Shown: positions 1 to 9,140 of the stretch, one piece after another
Numbering within the stretch: the first letter of the stretch is position 1
How the letters are laid out: each line of letters opens with the position of its first letter
Origin: JAEUIG01 sp046349775
Lineage (GTDB): Bacteria; Planctomycetota; Planctomycetia; Planctomycetales; Planctomycetaceae
Length of the DNA stretch: 64,000 nt
Assembly: GCA_046349775.1 (NCBI GenBank)
Contig: JAXMBS010000030.1
Span: forward strand, 1 to 64,000
Direction: 5' to 3'
Program-made: the position numbers and the translations under genes
Notes under the pieces: model-generated
The model's input: only the letters and a program-made list of their open reading frames with translations
What the model was told of the DNA's origin: nothing
Database searches by the model: none

Positions 1-1
1 G

Positions 2-910
2 GGCCAGCTCGTCCTCGACGCACGCCAGCACGACGTCGAAGTCCGGCCGGTCGATATCAACGCCAGCGACTGGGACTGCACGCTGGAAGGGACAGTGGCA
101 GAGTGGCAGAGTGGCAAAGTGGCAGAGTGTGGGGACTCTCTTTGTCACTCTGCCACTTTGCAACTTTGCCACTCCTCTTCCGGCCCTCAGCCTTCGCCCC
201 ATTGCTGGGCTTTGCGACTGGGGCTCCGAATGGTGCGTGGCCTCGCCGAACGGCACGCGCTGCTGATCGTCCGCGAGCGTGGCGACCGGCCGTTCGCGTC
301 CTTCGCCGATTTCACGCGCCGCACGCAGCTCAGCAATGCCGTGCTGAAAACGCTCGCCCAAGCCGATGCGTACGGCTCGCTCCGCCTCAACCGCCGCACC
401 GCGCTCTGGCAGTCGCTGCCGGCGCAGCGGCAGTTGCCGCTGTTCCAGGATCTCCCCGACGAAGACATTCCCGCCGCGCTGCCTGCCCTGACGCTGCGCG
501 AGCAGGTCGCGGACGACTACCACTCCGCCGGCCTGTCGCTGCGCGGTCATCCGCTGCAGTTCGTCCGCCCCCGACTGGAGCGCCGCGGTATCGTCGCCGC
601 CTGCGACCTCGCCCACCTGCCGGCGGATCGCCACTACAAGGTCGCCGGGCTGGTCCTGCTGCGCCAGCGGCCAGGAACTGCAAAAGGGATCACGTTCGTC
701 ACGATCGAAGACGAAACCGGCCCGGCCAACCTCATCATCCGCCAGGAGATCTGGGAGCGTTACCGCCGCATCGCCTCCACCGCGACGGCATTTGTCGCTC
801 ACGGCCACCTGCAACGCGCCGAGGGGGTGATTCACCTACTGGTCGACCGGTTACAGGATCTCACGCGACTGCTGAGTGACGTCGATGCCCGCTCGCGCGA
901 CTTTCGGTGA
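2..910 (+). CDS. dnaE2: Error-prone DNA polymerase DnaE2, C-terminal part
   Basis: This is the C-terminal end of the error-prone alpha-type DNA polymerase III (DnaE2/ImuC), which performs translesion synthesis in the SOS response, normally with ImuA and ImuB. The frame is open from base 2, so the N-terminal PHP and most of the palm/fingers domains lie outside the window. Visible family sequence includes VRPVDINASDWDCTLE before position 93, LRLGLRMVRGL near 220-250, a helix-hairpin-helix region, and a C-terminal OB-fold (VAGLVLLRQRPGTAKG, FVTIEDETG). A GTG at 95 should not be taken as the start because coding continues upstream without a stop. The polymerase is interrupted in frame by about 30 codons of palindromic repeat DNA (see the repeat at 95-173). 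The reading frame survives this insert, so the product may still be made. No ImuA/ImuB partner is visible here. Confidence 0.85.
   Translation, partial: GQLVLDARQHDVEVRPVDINASDWDCTLEGTVAEWQSGKVAECGDSLCHSATLQLCHSSSGPQPSPHCWALRLGLRMVRGLAERHALLIVRERGDRPFASFADFTRRTQLSNAVLKTLAQADAYGSLRLNRRTALWQSLPAQRQLPLFQDLPDEDIPAALPALTLREQVADDYHSAGLSLRGHPLQFVRPRLERRGIVAACDLAHLPADRHYKVAGLVLLRQRPGTAKGITFVTIEDETGPANLIIRQEIWERYRRIASTATAFVAHGHLQRAEGVIHLLVDRLQDLTRLLSDVDARSRDFR
95..173. repeat. Palindromic short-repeat element inserted in frame in dnaE2
   Basis: The left arm (102-129) and the reverse complement of the right arm (146-173) agree at 26 of 28 bases, with a 16-base loop. The arms are built of degenerate units such as AGTGGCAGAGTGGCAAAG. 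The element is read through in frame by dnaE2, between the ASDWDCTLE and LRLGLRMV blocks that are nearly adjacent in other DnaE2 proteins. A related element sits between genes at 4699-4777. Confidence 0.8.
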
Positions 911-1055
911 TGACAAATCCGATGTGACCGCCCAAATCTGAAGATTCACAGGAATTCGGACAATTCAGGCCCGCCTGCCGCGAACTGCTGCGTAATATTG
1001 TCGCGCTCCGGACAGTCGAATTTCGACCTGACCCGGCGGCGACGAACGGTGCAGG

Positions 1056-3942
1056 ATGCCCGCCGCAGCGAGTTTCGAGGTGCGGCGGACGATTCGACTG
1101 GGGATGGCGAGCACGACTCGGACCGGTGCTCCCGTCACGATTGAGGCGTTTGCGAGAGAGATGATTCAGGAAGAGACGCCCTGCGACGTGCAGGAGCTGC
1201 TGGAGCAGCAGGGACTGAACGGTGAACCGGTTTTGCTTTCGACATCCAGCGATCTGGGCCTGCGCGGGGAGCCGCGTCGCCAGTGGCTGGTCGTCACCCG
1301 CAGCAACGTCTCGGTCGTGGCCGACGGCGCGGCTCCGGAGGTCGTCCACCACGTCCCCCTGAACCGGATCGAAAAGTTCCGGTCGCACAGCGCGATCGGC
1401 TCGGGGTTCCTGCAGGCATACGTGGACGGCGCGTGGATCGACGTCGTCCGGCATTCCAACTCGCTCTCCTGGCGCTTTCACCAGGTCGCCGGCCGACTGG
1501 AAGGCCTCCGTACAACGGGCGAAGTCGCCGCCACCAATGACGCCGACGCCGATCAACTGCGTTGCACAACCTGCAACCGGCGGCTATCGGCGAAGGGGGA
1601 GCCGTGCCCCCGCTGCCTGCCGCGCAAGGCCATCGCCGCGCGCCTGTGGCAGATCATGCGCCCGCAGTGGCCGACGGCGCTAGCGATGTCGGCGCTGATG
1701 GTCGTCGGCGTGGCGATGAACCTCGCGCCACCCAAATTGCGCGAATACCCTGTCGATGATATTCTCGCCGGAGGGCAAATCGCCCTGAAGCGAGTTCACC
1801 CTGGAGACCGGCCCTGTTGCTCGCTCGGCACCCGCGCTCGCGGCAATTCTCGCGTACTGCTGGGAGTCGTCAACTGGGGTAGTCTACGCCAATGCGTCGG
1901 GGTACAACTGACGTTGACCTGCGGTCAAAACCCGCACAAGCGTATGCTGGGCGTCGGCTACTACGTGGACTGCGACCAGTCACCGTTCGCTCGTCAGCCG
2001 TGCTGCCTACGGACAGCGGCGGCCGTACGCTGCTGGGCGCGGCATCGGCGGCTTCCTGCTGCAGATCGTGCAGATCGTCGCCGTCGCCGCGATGCTGTTT
2101 ACGTTTGACCCTGCTGGAAATCAGTACTGTTCCGTCCCTGCCGCTGGTCGTCGCCGGCAGCCTGTACTTCTGGAGGCGGGTGTACCCCGTCTACTACCGC
2201 TACTGGAGCCGAGCAGCAAGCAGGCCAGCGCCGTCTCGGCCATGCTCTCCGGCATCCGTGTTGTGGAAGGGCGTTTCCGCAGGAGCCCGCGCGCGAGCTG
2301 GTGCGGTTCCAGCGAGCAGCGAGTATTCGGCGACTCGAGGCTCACCGTCGAAGGGGCCAACGCCCATTCTCAGCTGGCGATGGCCCTGATCTTCAGTCTC
2401 GGCGGACTGATCGTCTGGTACGTCGGCGGCCGCGACGTGCTGGCCGGCTCGATGACGCTCGGTTCGCTGATGGCGTTCCTGGCGTACCTCGCGATGTTCT
2501 ACGCCCCGCTGTCGACGCTTTCGCAGCTGACGACCTGGCTCACGAACTTCCTCACCGGCTGCCAGCGGGTGTTCGAACTGCTCGATACACCGGAAGAAAC
2601 GAAACAGCCCGACCGCGAAACGGATCTCCCCGCCGTACGCGGCGAGATTCAATTCGAGGGCGTGACCTTCGGTTACGAGCGGCATCGCCCGATCCTGAAG
2701 GATGTCAGCTTCACAATTGAACCGGGGCAGCGCATCGGGATCGTGGGGCGCAGCGGCAGCGGCAAGACGACGCTCGTCAACCTGTTGAGCCGCTTCTACG
2801 ACGTTGACCAGTGATTTCGTATTGCTGGACGGCGTCGATCTATGCGAACTCTCCACAGACGCTGCGGCAGAAACGTCGGCGTCGTGCTGCAGGAACCGTT
2901 CCTGTTCCGCGGGACGATCTTTGACAACCTGATCTATGGCCGGCCGGGCTCGACCCGTGAGGAGACACTGATTGCGGCCCGCGCAGCCCAGGCGCACGAC
3001 TTTATTCTAAAGAAGCCGCAGGGCTATGACACTTGGATCGGCGAACGCGGTGCGGGACTGTCCGGCGGCGAACGGCAGCGGGTTTCGATCGCGCGCGCGC
3101 TGCTGTACGACCCGAAGGTGCTGATCCTCGATGAGGCAACCAGCAGCGTCGATACTGAATCGGAACAGGCGATCCAGGACGCACTCCGTGTCCTGGCACG
3201 TGGCCGCACGACGCTGGCGATCGCACATCGACTCAGCACGCTGCGCGACTCCGACCGGATCTTCGTCTTCGACGACGGCCGGCTCATCGAGCAGGGAACG
3301 CACGCGGAGCTCATGGAACTGGACGGGACGTATGCACGGCTCGTCAAAATCCAGACGCGGATTGCACGCGACAACCAGGTGGAGTCACTGCTGGTACCGC
3401 AACCGGTTGAAGAACCGGTGGCGCCGCCCGCAGACTTCATCCCGCATTGGATTGCGCCCGAGAACACCATCCTGCGGGCCGGGCCGCACGATTCGCTGGA
3501 AATCGAACTGCACGACGGCAAGATCCATCGCGGTGTCCGCGGCGCCCGCTGCTTTCCGGCCTCTGAACCCGACGGCTTCGTCAGTCTGCGCGTCTGTGAT
3601 CAGGACGGCAAGGAGCGCGAGGTGGGAATGATCCGCGCGCTGACGGACTGGCCGGATGAAGTGCAGGCGCTGGTGCGTGCCGAACTGGACAAGCGCTGTC
3701 TGGAGCGCCGGATTACGGCCATCGACCGGATCAGGCTGCAGCATGGCTGCCTCGACTTTGAGGTCCGGACTGAACAGGGACCGACCACGTTTGCGATGCG
3801 CTGGACGCAGAGCCAGGTGCAGGACTTCGGCCAGCGCGGCAAGGTGTTCATCGACCTGGAGGAAAACCGGTACCTGATTCCAAACGTCGATGCGCTGCCT
3901 GCAGGTCAACGCGAAATGCTGCAGAGGTACGTCTACTGGTGA
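1056..3942 (+). CDS. ABC transporter (permease-ATPase) with C-terminal DUF1854, frame-broken
   Basis: This is a fused membrane/ATPase ABC half-transporter. In order it shows an N-terminal domain of about 180 residues, a zinc-ribbon-like CTTC...CPRC pair (about 1561-1620), membrane segments of an ABC exporter fold (for example WPTALAMSALMVVGVAMNL and FSLGGLIVWYVGG), then the ATPase: Walker A GRSGSGKTT near 2745, signature LSGGERQRVS near 3060, Walker B VLILDEATSSVD near 3120, and H-loop IAHRLS. The last ~160 residues match DUF1854, a domain known as a separate protein beside cyanophycin-linked ABC transporters; fusion to the transporter is seen here. The gene is not one open frame: homologous segments alternate among all three frames between about 1760 and 2360, and a compensating pair lies at 2812-2860. 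The start is uncertain (ATG 1056 or 1104). Substrate unknown. Confidence 0.75.
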
Positions 3943-3972
3943 CCCTGCAGCATCGAACGGTGGGTTGGTTCA

Positions 3973-4587
3973 TCAGTTGCCGGCGACGGACAGGCTGACT
4001 TCGCGTGCAGCGGCCGTTTCGGGATAGTCGCGAACGATCTCGTCGAACCACTTCTGTGCCTGCTGGCCGCGTCCGCTCTGTTGGAGTTTGCGCGCCAGAT
4101 CCAGCTTGCCGGCCGCGAGGCGTTCCCGCTTTTCGGCCTTGTCGGCGGGCGACAGGGCGGCTTCGGTTTCTGCCACCGACTGCAGCCGCGCAGCGCGGGC
4201 TTCGGCCTTCTGCGACAGCTCGATGCGCTGCAGTTCCGCCTGATGCATGCGGGCCATGAGCTGCCGCTTCTGGCGTACGGCCAGCGTCTTGACGCGGTTG
4301 TCGAGAGCGTGATCGACGGCAGCCTCGTAACTGCGGAGCGCCTCGGCCGAATTGAGTGATGCTTCGCCCTGCGCCCGCAACAGATCGGCTTCGCCGCGGA
4401 GCACACCTTCCTGGAACGTAGACGCATGGCCGCCAAAACCGTAATAGCCGGCCTCACCGCCGAACACCGCCACGCGCGGCAACGCAGTCTGCCCGTAAGG
4501 ATTCTGTGCGCGGGATTCCGAAGTCATCCCGGTCGTCACCAACGCTGCCAGCAGGCCGCTCACCAGAGATGTGGAAATCCGCTTCAT
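3973..4587 (-). CDS. Secreted hypothetical protein, alpha-helical
   Basis: The predicted protein has about 204 residues. I placed the start at the internal ATG (4587) because it begins a clear signal peptide (MKRISTSLVSGLLAALVTTG, cleavage likely near SRA-QN) and is preceded by GGGAG about 8 bases upstream. The mature part is charged, Ala/Gln/Glu/Arg-rich and strongly helical. Its C-terminal ~60 residues, with KLDLARKLQQSGRGQQAQKWFDEIVRDYPET, resemble one tetratricopeptide-type helix pair that often mediates protein contacts. No catalytic motif is visible. It is transcribed away from the flavoenzyme gene at 4824, so the 236-base interval between them must hold divergent promoters. Function unknown; an exported or periplasmic location is the only firm inference. 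Confidence 0.7.
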   Translation of the reverse strand: MKRISTSLVSGLLAALVTTGMTSESRAQNPYGQTALPRVAVFGGEAGYYGFGGHASTFQEGVLRGEADLLRAQGEASLNSAEALRSYEAAVDHALDNRVKTLAVRQKRQLMARMHQAELQRIELSQKAEARAARLQSVAETEAALSPADKAEKRERLAAGKLDLARKLQQSGRGQQAQKWFDEIVRDYPETAAAREVSLSVAGN

Positions 4588-4698
4588 GACTCGGCTCCCA
4601 AAGAGGTTGCGACCAGGGGCGTCGGGGACGATTCCCGCGACCGCCTCTCGTGCTGGCATCCAAAGCGGACGGTGAGAACGGTTGTTACGCGGAAAGTT

Positions 4699-4777
4699 GT
4701 GGCAAAGTGACAGAGAACGAATCCACTCTCGGCTCCTTCATTGGCAGTGCCACTCTGCCACGATGTCACTTTGCCAC
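4699..4777. repeat. Palindromic short-repeat element in a divergent promoter region
   Basis: A perfect 14-base inverted repeat (4699-4712 with 4764-4777, GTGGCAAAGTGACA) encloses further degenerate copies of the same units (CACTCTGCCAC). It is related in sequence to the element inside dnaE2 at 95-173. It lies between two divergently read genes, so it could affect transcription of either, but no such effect can be read from sequence. Confidence 0.7.
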
Positions 4778-4823
4778 TTCCGACTCGACGGGCTATTCTG
4801 CCCGGCAAACCAGGAGCGTCCGC

Positions 4824-5984
4824 ATGCCGAACTTTGGCGATTATCAGCTGCAGATTTACGGGGCCGGGTTGCAGGGGGTGATCCCGAAGCTGCCCGTCGA
4901 TTTCGCCACGCTGGTGCAGCGTGCACAAGCGGCCATGCCGCCGCAGGTGCTGACCTACATCCAGGGGGGCTGCGGCGACGAGTGGACGCAAGACAGCAAC
5001 GTGGCGGCATTTCACCGCTGGGGAATGGTCCCGCGGATGCTGGTGGACTCGTCAGCGCGAGACCTGTCGGTCGAGCTATTCGGCTGCACGTTTCCGAGTC
5101 CGCTGTTCATGGCGCCGATCGGGGTCAATGGCATCTGCACGCAGGACGGCCACGGCGACCTGCATGCCGCGCGGGCCAGCGCGATGACGGGGGTGCCGTT
5201 CTGCGCGACCACATTCTCGAACGATCCCCTGGAGAAATGCGTCGAGGCGTCCGGGAGCACGCCCGGCTTCTTCCAGCTCTACACGCCAAAGCACAAGGAG
5301 CTGGCCGTGAGCCTGGTGTCTCGCGCGGAGCGGGCCGGATACAAGGCGATTGTGGTGACACTCGACACGTGGGTCTCCGGCTGGCGGCCGCGCGATCTGA
5401 ACGTGTCGAACTTCCCAATGCTGCGCGGCCTCGTGCTGCAGAATTATTTCACGGACCCGGTCTTCCGATCGCTGCTGGCGAAACCGCCGGAAGAGGACCT
5501 GCCGGCGGCAGTCCGCACCTGGATGGGACTGTTCGGCAAAGTCCTGACGTGGGCGGACCTGCCTTGGCTGAAGGGGATGACGAAGCTGCCGATCGTGCTC
5601 AAGGGAATCTGCCATCCGGATGACGCACGGCGCGCGATCGACGGCGGCGCCGATGCGATCTACTGCTCAAATCATGGGGGGCGACAGGCGAACGGCGGCG
5701 TCGCCACGCTCGAACTGTTGCCCGGCATCGTCAAGGCCTCAGGCAGCACGCCGGTGCTGTTCGACTCCGGCGTCCGTTCGGGCAGCGACGTGGTGAAAGC
5801 GATCGCGCTCGGCGCGACGATGGTGGGCATCGGTCGGCCATACGCGTACGGCCTGGCGCTCGACGGCGCCGACGGCGCGGCGCACGTGCTGCGGTGCATC
5901 CTGGCCGAAGCGGATCTGCTAATGGCCGTGAACGGCTACCCTACGCTGGCCGCCGCCCGTGAAGCGGGGGCGATTCGCGTGTGA
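4824..5984 (+). CDS. FMN-dependent alpha-hydroxy-acid oxidase, lactate 2-monooxygenase-like
   Basis: This 386-residue protein belongs to the FMN-dependent alpha-hydroxy-acid dehydrogenase family (lactate oxidase/monooxygenase, glycolate oxidase, L-lactate dehydrogenase). The N-terminal FGDYQLQIYGAG block resembles lactate 2-monooxygenases, which convert L-lactate and oxygen to acetate, CO2 and water. Seen motifs: YIQGGCGDEWT near residue 45, LFMAPIGVNG, TFSNDPLEKC, FQLYTPKHKE, the FMN-binding VLKGICHPDDA, the active-site segment SNHGGRQ (catalytic His with substrate Arg), FDSGVRSGSDVVKAIALGA, and GRPYAYGLA. I chose ATG 4824 because AGGAG lies at 4812-4816 and upstream codons run through repeat DNA. 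The exact substrate is not certain; lactate is the most likely by similarity. Nearby genes at 6045 and 7783 could form a 2-hydroxy-acid group. Confidence 0.85.
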   Translation: MPNFGDYQLQIYGAGLQGVIPKLPVDFATLVQRAQAAMPPQVLTYIQGGCGDEWTQDSNVAAFHRWGMVPRMLVDSSARDLSVELFGCTFPSPLFMAPIGVNGICTQDGHGDLHAARASAMTGVPFCATTFSNDPLEKCVEASGSTPGFFQLYTPKHKELAVSLVSRAERAGYKAIVVTLDTWVSGWRPRDLNVSNFPMLRGLVLQNYFTDPVFRSLLAKPPEEDLPAAVRTWMGLFGKVLTWADLPWLKGMTKLPIVLKGICHPDDARRAIDGGADAIYCSNHGGRQANGGVATLELLPGIVKASGSTPVLFDSGVRSGSDVVKAIALGATMVGIGRPYAYGLALDGADGAAHVLRCILAEADLLMAVNGYPTLAAAREAGAIRV

Positions 5985-6044
5985 GTGCGTGTGCGGTGCG
6001 GCCGAGATCAATCCCGCCGCCTGCGAGGGGACGAGGATCGCCCG

Positions 6045-7523
6045 TCAACGGGATTTCGAGCCGGCGAAGGCCTCGCTGACCGCCGGCCAGAACTGGTGGA
6101 GTGCCCAATCCCACATCGCGTAGGCCGAAACGAGCGAGATGCTGATGAGCGCCAGCCACAGGCAGACATCCGACAACTTCGACGGAGACAGCCGCGGATC
6201 GGTCCGCCGGTAGCGCATGTAGACGGCCGCCAGCGAGAGCACTGGGATTGTGGCCGCCTGGAAGAAGCCGCCGAAGATGACCAGCGCCTTCGGGTCGCGG
6301 AATGTCAGATACAGGATCAGTCCAATTGTCGGATAGAACACGCAGAAGCGGCGAATGCAGATCCGCCGCGGCTCGGCGCTGTCAAACTGCAGGAACTTGC
6401 CGACGCTGAGGAAGTCGGCGGTCAGTCGGCTGTTGGCGGCCGAGCCGACGTAGAGCGTCTTGAACAGCACCGCCCATGCGCCGATCAGAAACACGAACCG
6501 CGTCCAGCCGCCGAACGTCGGGACGTACATCTCCGACAGCACGGCGATCATCTCGGACTTGGCGGGATGCAGGTTCTGGCGATGCAACACTGTTGCGCCC
6601 AGACAGTAGAACGCCACGGTTGCCGTAGTGAAGAACAGCATGCTGACCCACGCATCGAGATACATCACCCGAAGCCAGCCGCGGGCGCGGCGGACCCACT
6701 CGTCGTCGTCGGTCGCCCGTCCGACAAACCGCGCGTAGCCCTTTTCGAGACACCAGTAGGGATACATGCACAGTTCACTGGCGCCGACACCCGTAATTCC
6801 GAACGCGCCGAACGCCGCCGCAATGCCGGCCGCCGGCACCGCAAACGAAAACCCGTCGCGAATGTCCTTCCCGGTGATGGGATAGCCGCTCGCCGGGAGT
6901 CCGAGGACGCAGATGACGGTAATCAGCGTGATGCCCGCGACCAGGACCGTCGTGATGAGTTCGATCGAGCGATAGCCCCCCATCAGCAACAGGCCGACGG
7001 CGGCGATTGCGGTCAGAACGGCCCACGGGTACTCGGGATGTGAGCGCAGCAGCTCGGCCCCGCGCGCCGAAAAGGGAGTGATGGCTTCGGCCAACCACTC
7101 GGCCCCTCCCGGAATCGCCAGGTGAATCGCCTGCGCCACGCCGCCGATCATGGCCCCGAACGTGGTGATGTTCGCCAGGAGCATGATCAGCCACCACCAC
7201 ACCAGCCAGTGCACGCGCCATCCCGGACCGGGCAGTTCATTGAACGCCCCCAGCGTCGGTTTCCCGGCGGAGATGGCATAGCGGCCGAGTTCAATCTGCA
7301 CGAACACCTTGATGACGCAACTGAACAGGATCAGCCACAGAAACGTGAATCCGAATTCTGCCCCGAGCGCAGTCGTCAGCAGGAGTTCGCCGGAGCCGAC
7401 GATGGCGCCGGCGAGGATGATGCCGGGACCGATCTGGCGGAGCGCGGCACCGAGCGACTGCGGCGGTTCCCGCACCGCTTCCGGGGGGAGCGCATAGGGG
7501 TCATAGCGCCAGGCGTCGCTCAT
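6045..7523 (-). CDS. Nramp-related membrane transporter lacking the usual metal motif
   Basis: A 492-residue integral membrane protein with about 11 hydrophobic segments. It has the Nramp (divalent metal transporter) layout: a first helix LGAALRQIGPGIILAGAIVGSGE, a sixth-helix region FGAFGITGVGASELCMYPYW, and an intracellular loop with CLEKGYARFVGRATDDDEW. Canonical Nramp proteins bind metal through DPGN in helix 1 and MPH in helix 6; here helix 1 reads GSGE and helix 6 lacks MPH. This is typical of Nramp-like branches whose substrate is not a standard transition metal. The gene faces away from the Ldh-type dehydrogenase at 7783 and converges with the hydroxy-acid oxidase at 4824. Substrate cannot be assigned from sequence. 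Confidence 0.8.
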   Translation of the reverse strand: MSDAWRYDPYALPPEAVREPPQSLGAALRQIGPGIILAGAIVGSGELLLTTALGAEFGFTFLWLILFSCVIKVFVQIELGRYAISAGKPTLGAFNELPGPGWRVHWLVWWWLIMLLANITTFGAMIGGVAQAIHLAIPGGAEWLAEAITPFSARGAELLRSHPEYPWAVLTAIAAVGLLLMGGYRSIELITTVLVAGITLITVICVLGLPASGYPITGKDIRDGFSFAVPAAGIAAAFGAFGITGVGASELCMYPYWCLEKGYARFVGRATDDDEWVRRARGWLRVMYLDAWVSMLFFTTATVAFYCLGATVLHRQNLHPAKSEMIAVLSEMYVPTFGGWTRFVFLIGAWAVLFKTLYVGSAANSRLTADFLSVGKFLQFDSAEPRRICIRRFCVFYPTIGLILYLTFRDPKALVIFGGFFQAATIPVLSLAAVYMRYRRTDPRLSPSKLSDVCLWLALISISLVSAYAMWDWALHQFWPAVSEAFAGSKSR

Positions 7524-7782
7524 GCGAGGTGTACCGTTACAGTCGCGGAGTGAAGAGAGCGAAGTCCGGGCGTCTCAGACGCGCGGATGAGAGTTCGACG
7601 ACACTACCACAACCGGCCGGACAACTGAATGCAGCGGGTGAGCGTGCGTCGCTGCGATTGGCTCCGGGCGCTAACGCTTCCAGCTCCGGCGACATGCTAT
7701 GACCCCTGTCGGGGCCACCTTATGATGTTTCGCGTTCTTCCGACCGATTCCTTGCTCCGCCCTCCACGAGTCAGCATTTCCA

Positions 7783-8865
7783 ATGAACGAGAGTTCGCCG
7801 TCCGCAACACGGCTGTATGAAGCGAAGTTGGTCACACAACTGGGGATCGCCCTGTTCACGGCAGCGGGGGCAACTCCCGAAGCGGCGAAGGCCGTGGTGA
7901 CGTCGCTGGTCACGAGCAGCTTGATGGGGCACGATTCGCACGGTGTGCTGCGAATTCCCGAATACCTTGACCTGCACGCCCAGGGGAAAGTCGTTCCCGC
8001 CGCGACCCCCACAGTGGAGCGGACCGGGCCGTCGACCGCCATTGTCGACTGCGGCGGCGGCTTTGGCGCGGTTGGCGCGGCGCGGGCCATGCAAGTGGCG
8101 ATCGACCTGGCGCGCGAGCAGCGGACGGCGTGCGTCATTACGCGTCGCTGCAACCACATCGGGCGGCTGGGGACCTGGGTGGAGTTGGCCGCTGCGGAGG
8201 GGCTGATCGGCCTGGCGTCATGCAACTCGCCGGTCTACGGCCACTACGTATTGCCGTGGGGCGGACGCGACGCGCGGCTGGCGACGAATCCGATCGCCTA
8301 CGCCGTCCCAACCGGTGGTGATCCGATCGTCTCGGACTTTTCGACGTCCGTCGCTCCGGAGGGGAAGATTCGGTTTTACCGCAATGAAGGACGGGCCGTG
8401 CCGGACGGCTGGATTCTGGATGCGGACGGCCGGCCGACGAACGACGCCAGCCAGTTCTATGGTCCGCCGCGCGGCGGAATCTTGCCGTTGGGGGGAGGCG
8501 CCGGGCACAAGGGGTTCGCGCTCAGCCTGCTCGTGGAAATCCTGGGGAGCGCCCTGGCAGGTATCGGTTGCACGGACCCGAAATTCATCGGCAACGGAAA
8601 CTGCTTTGCAGTGCTCGATCCGTCGGCGTTTTGTCCGCTGGACCAGTTTCGGGGCCTGATGGACGAGACCGTCGCCTACATGAAGTCGTCGCGCCCGGCG
8701 CCGGGATTCTCGGAAGTGCTTGTCCCGGGCGAGTTGGAATTTCGCACATTGCGGCAGCGACGGCAGACTGGAATTCCCATCGATCCCGCGACGCTGGCGG
8801 GCATGCGCCAGCATGGCGATCGATTCCGTGTGTCAGTCGATGAAATCTTGCAGCTGACGACCTGA
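7783..8865 (+). CDS. Ldh family (malate/L-lactate/ureidoglycolate-type) oxidoreductase
   Basis: The 360-residue product belongs to the Ldh family of NAD(P)-dependent 2-hydroxy-acid dehydrogenases, unrelated to classic lactate dehydrogenase. Recognised blocks are GHDSHGVLRIPEYL (residues ~48-61, active-site His), CNHIGRLGTW (~123-132), NPIAYAVPTG, DFSTSVAPEGKI and GAGHKGFALSLLVEILG. Members reduce or oxidise malate, lactate, ureidoglycolate, 2,3-diketogulonate or sulfolactate; the sequence does not decide among these. The start at 7783 follows a 260-base region shared with the divergent Nramp-like gene. Length is typical for the family, and the frame is intact. Together with the lactate-monooxygenase-like enzyme, this may point to use of 2-hydroxy acids, which is inference. 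Confidence 0.85.
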   Translation: MNESSPSATRLYEAKLVTQLGIALFTAAGATPEAAKAVVTSLVTSSLMGHDSHGVLRIPEYLDLHAQGKVVPAATPTVERTGPSTAIVDCGGGFGAVGAARAMQVAIDLAREQRTACVITRRCNHIGRLGTWVELAAAEGLIGLASCNSPVYGHYVLPWGGRDARLATNPIAYAVPTGGDPIVSDFSTSVAPEGKIRFYRNEGRAVPDGWILDADGRPTNDASQFYGPPRGGILPLGGGAGHKGFALSLLVEILGSALAGIGCTDPKFIGNGNCFAVLDPSAFCPLDQFRGLMDETVAYMKSSRPAPGFSEVLVPGELEFRTLRQRRQTGIPIDPATLAGMRQHGDRFRVSVDEILQLTT

Positions 8866-9140
8866 CTTCGGTCGTAACCAGCATCCGCCAGCGCTCTCGA
8901 AGGCAGATCGAGACGCCACACACCATGCCCGTGCATTACCATCGATCTTCAAATTCAGGTCTGCACTGCCGGAGCCCGTGGCGCCCGTTGCCGCGAGCCC
9001 TGTCACGGCGATGTGCGTCCCTGGCAAATCCACGACACCCTTGCTCCCCTGCCCCCGCTGCGGGTATCTCATATCCCTTGCCGCCCGGCTGCTACGCCGG
9101 CCGGTAACGTAACACGCTCACCTGAACCGGGACGATTCCC

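Noticed and set aside
861..1556. Long minus-strand frame opposite the ABC transporter start
   Set aside because: It is antisense to well-supported coding sequence with recognised domains; typical high-GC shadow.
9011..9112. Short frame with a CPRCGYL zinc-ribbon-like end upstream of the hydrolase gene
   Set aside because: Only 33 residues from ATG 9011, no ribosome site, and no wider similarity could be recognised; most likely chance in high-GC DNA.
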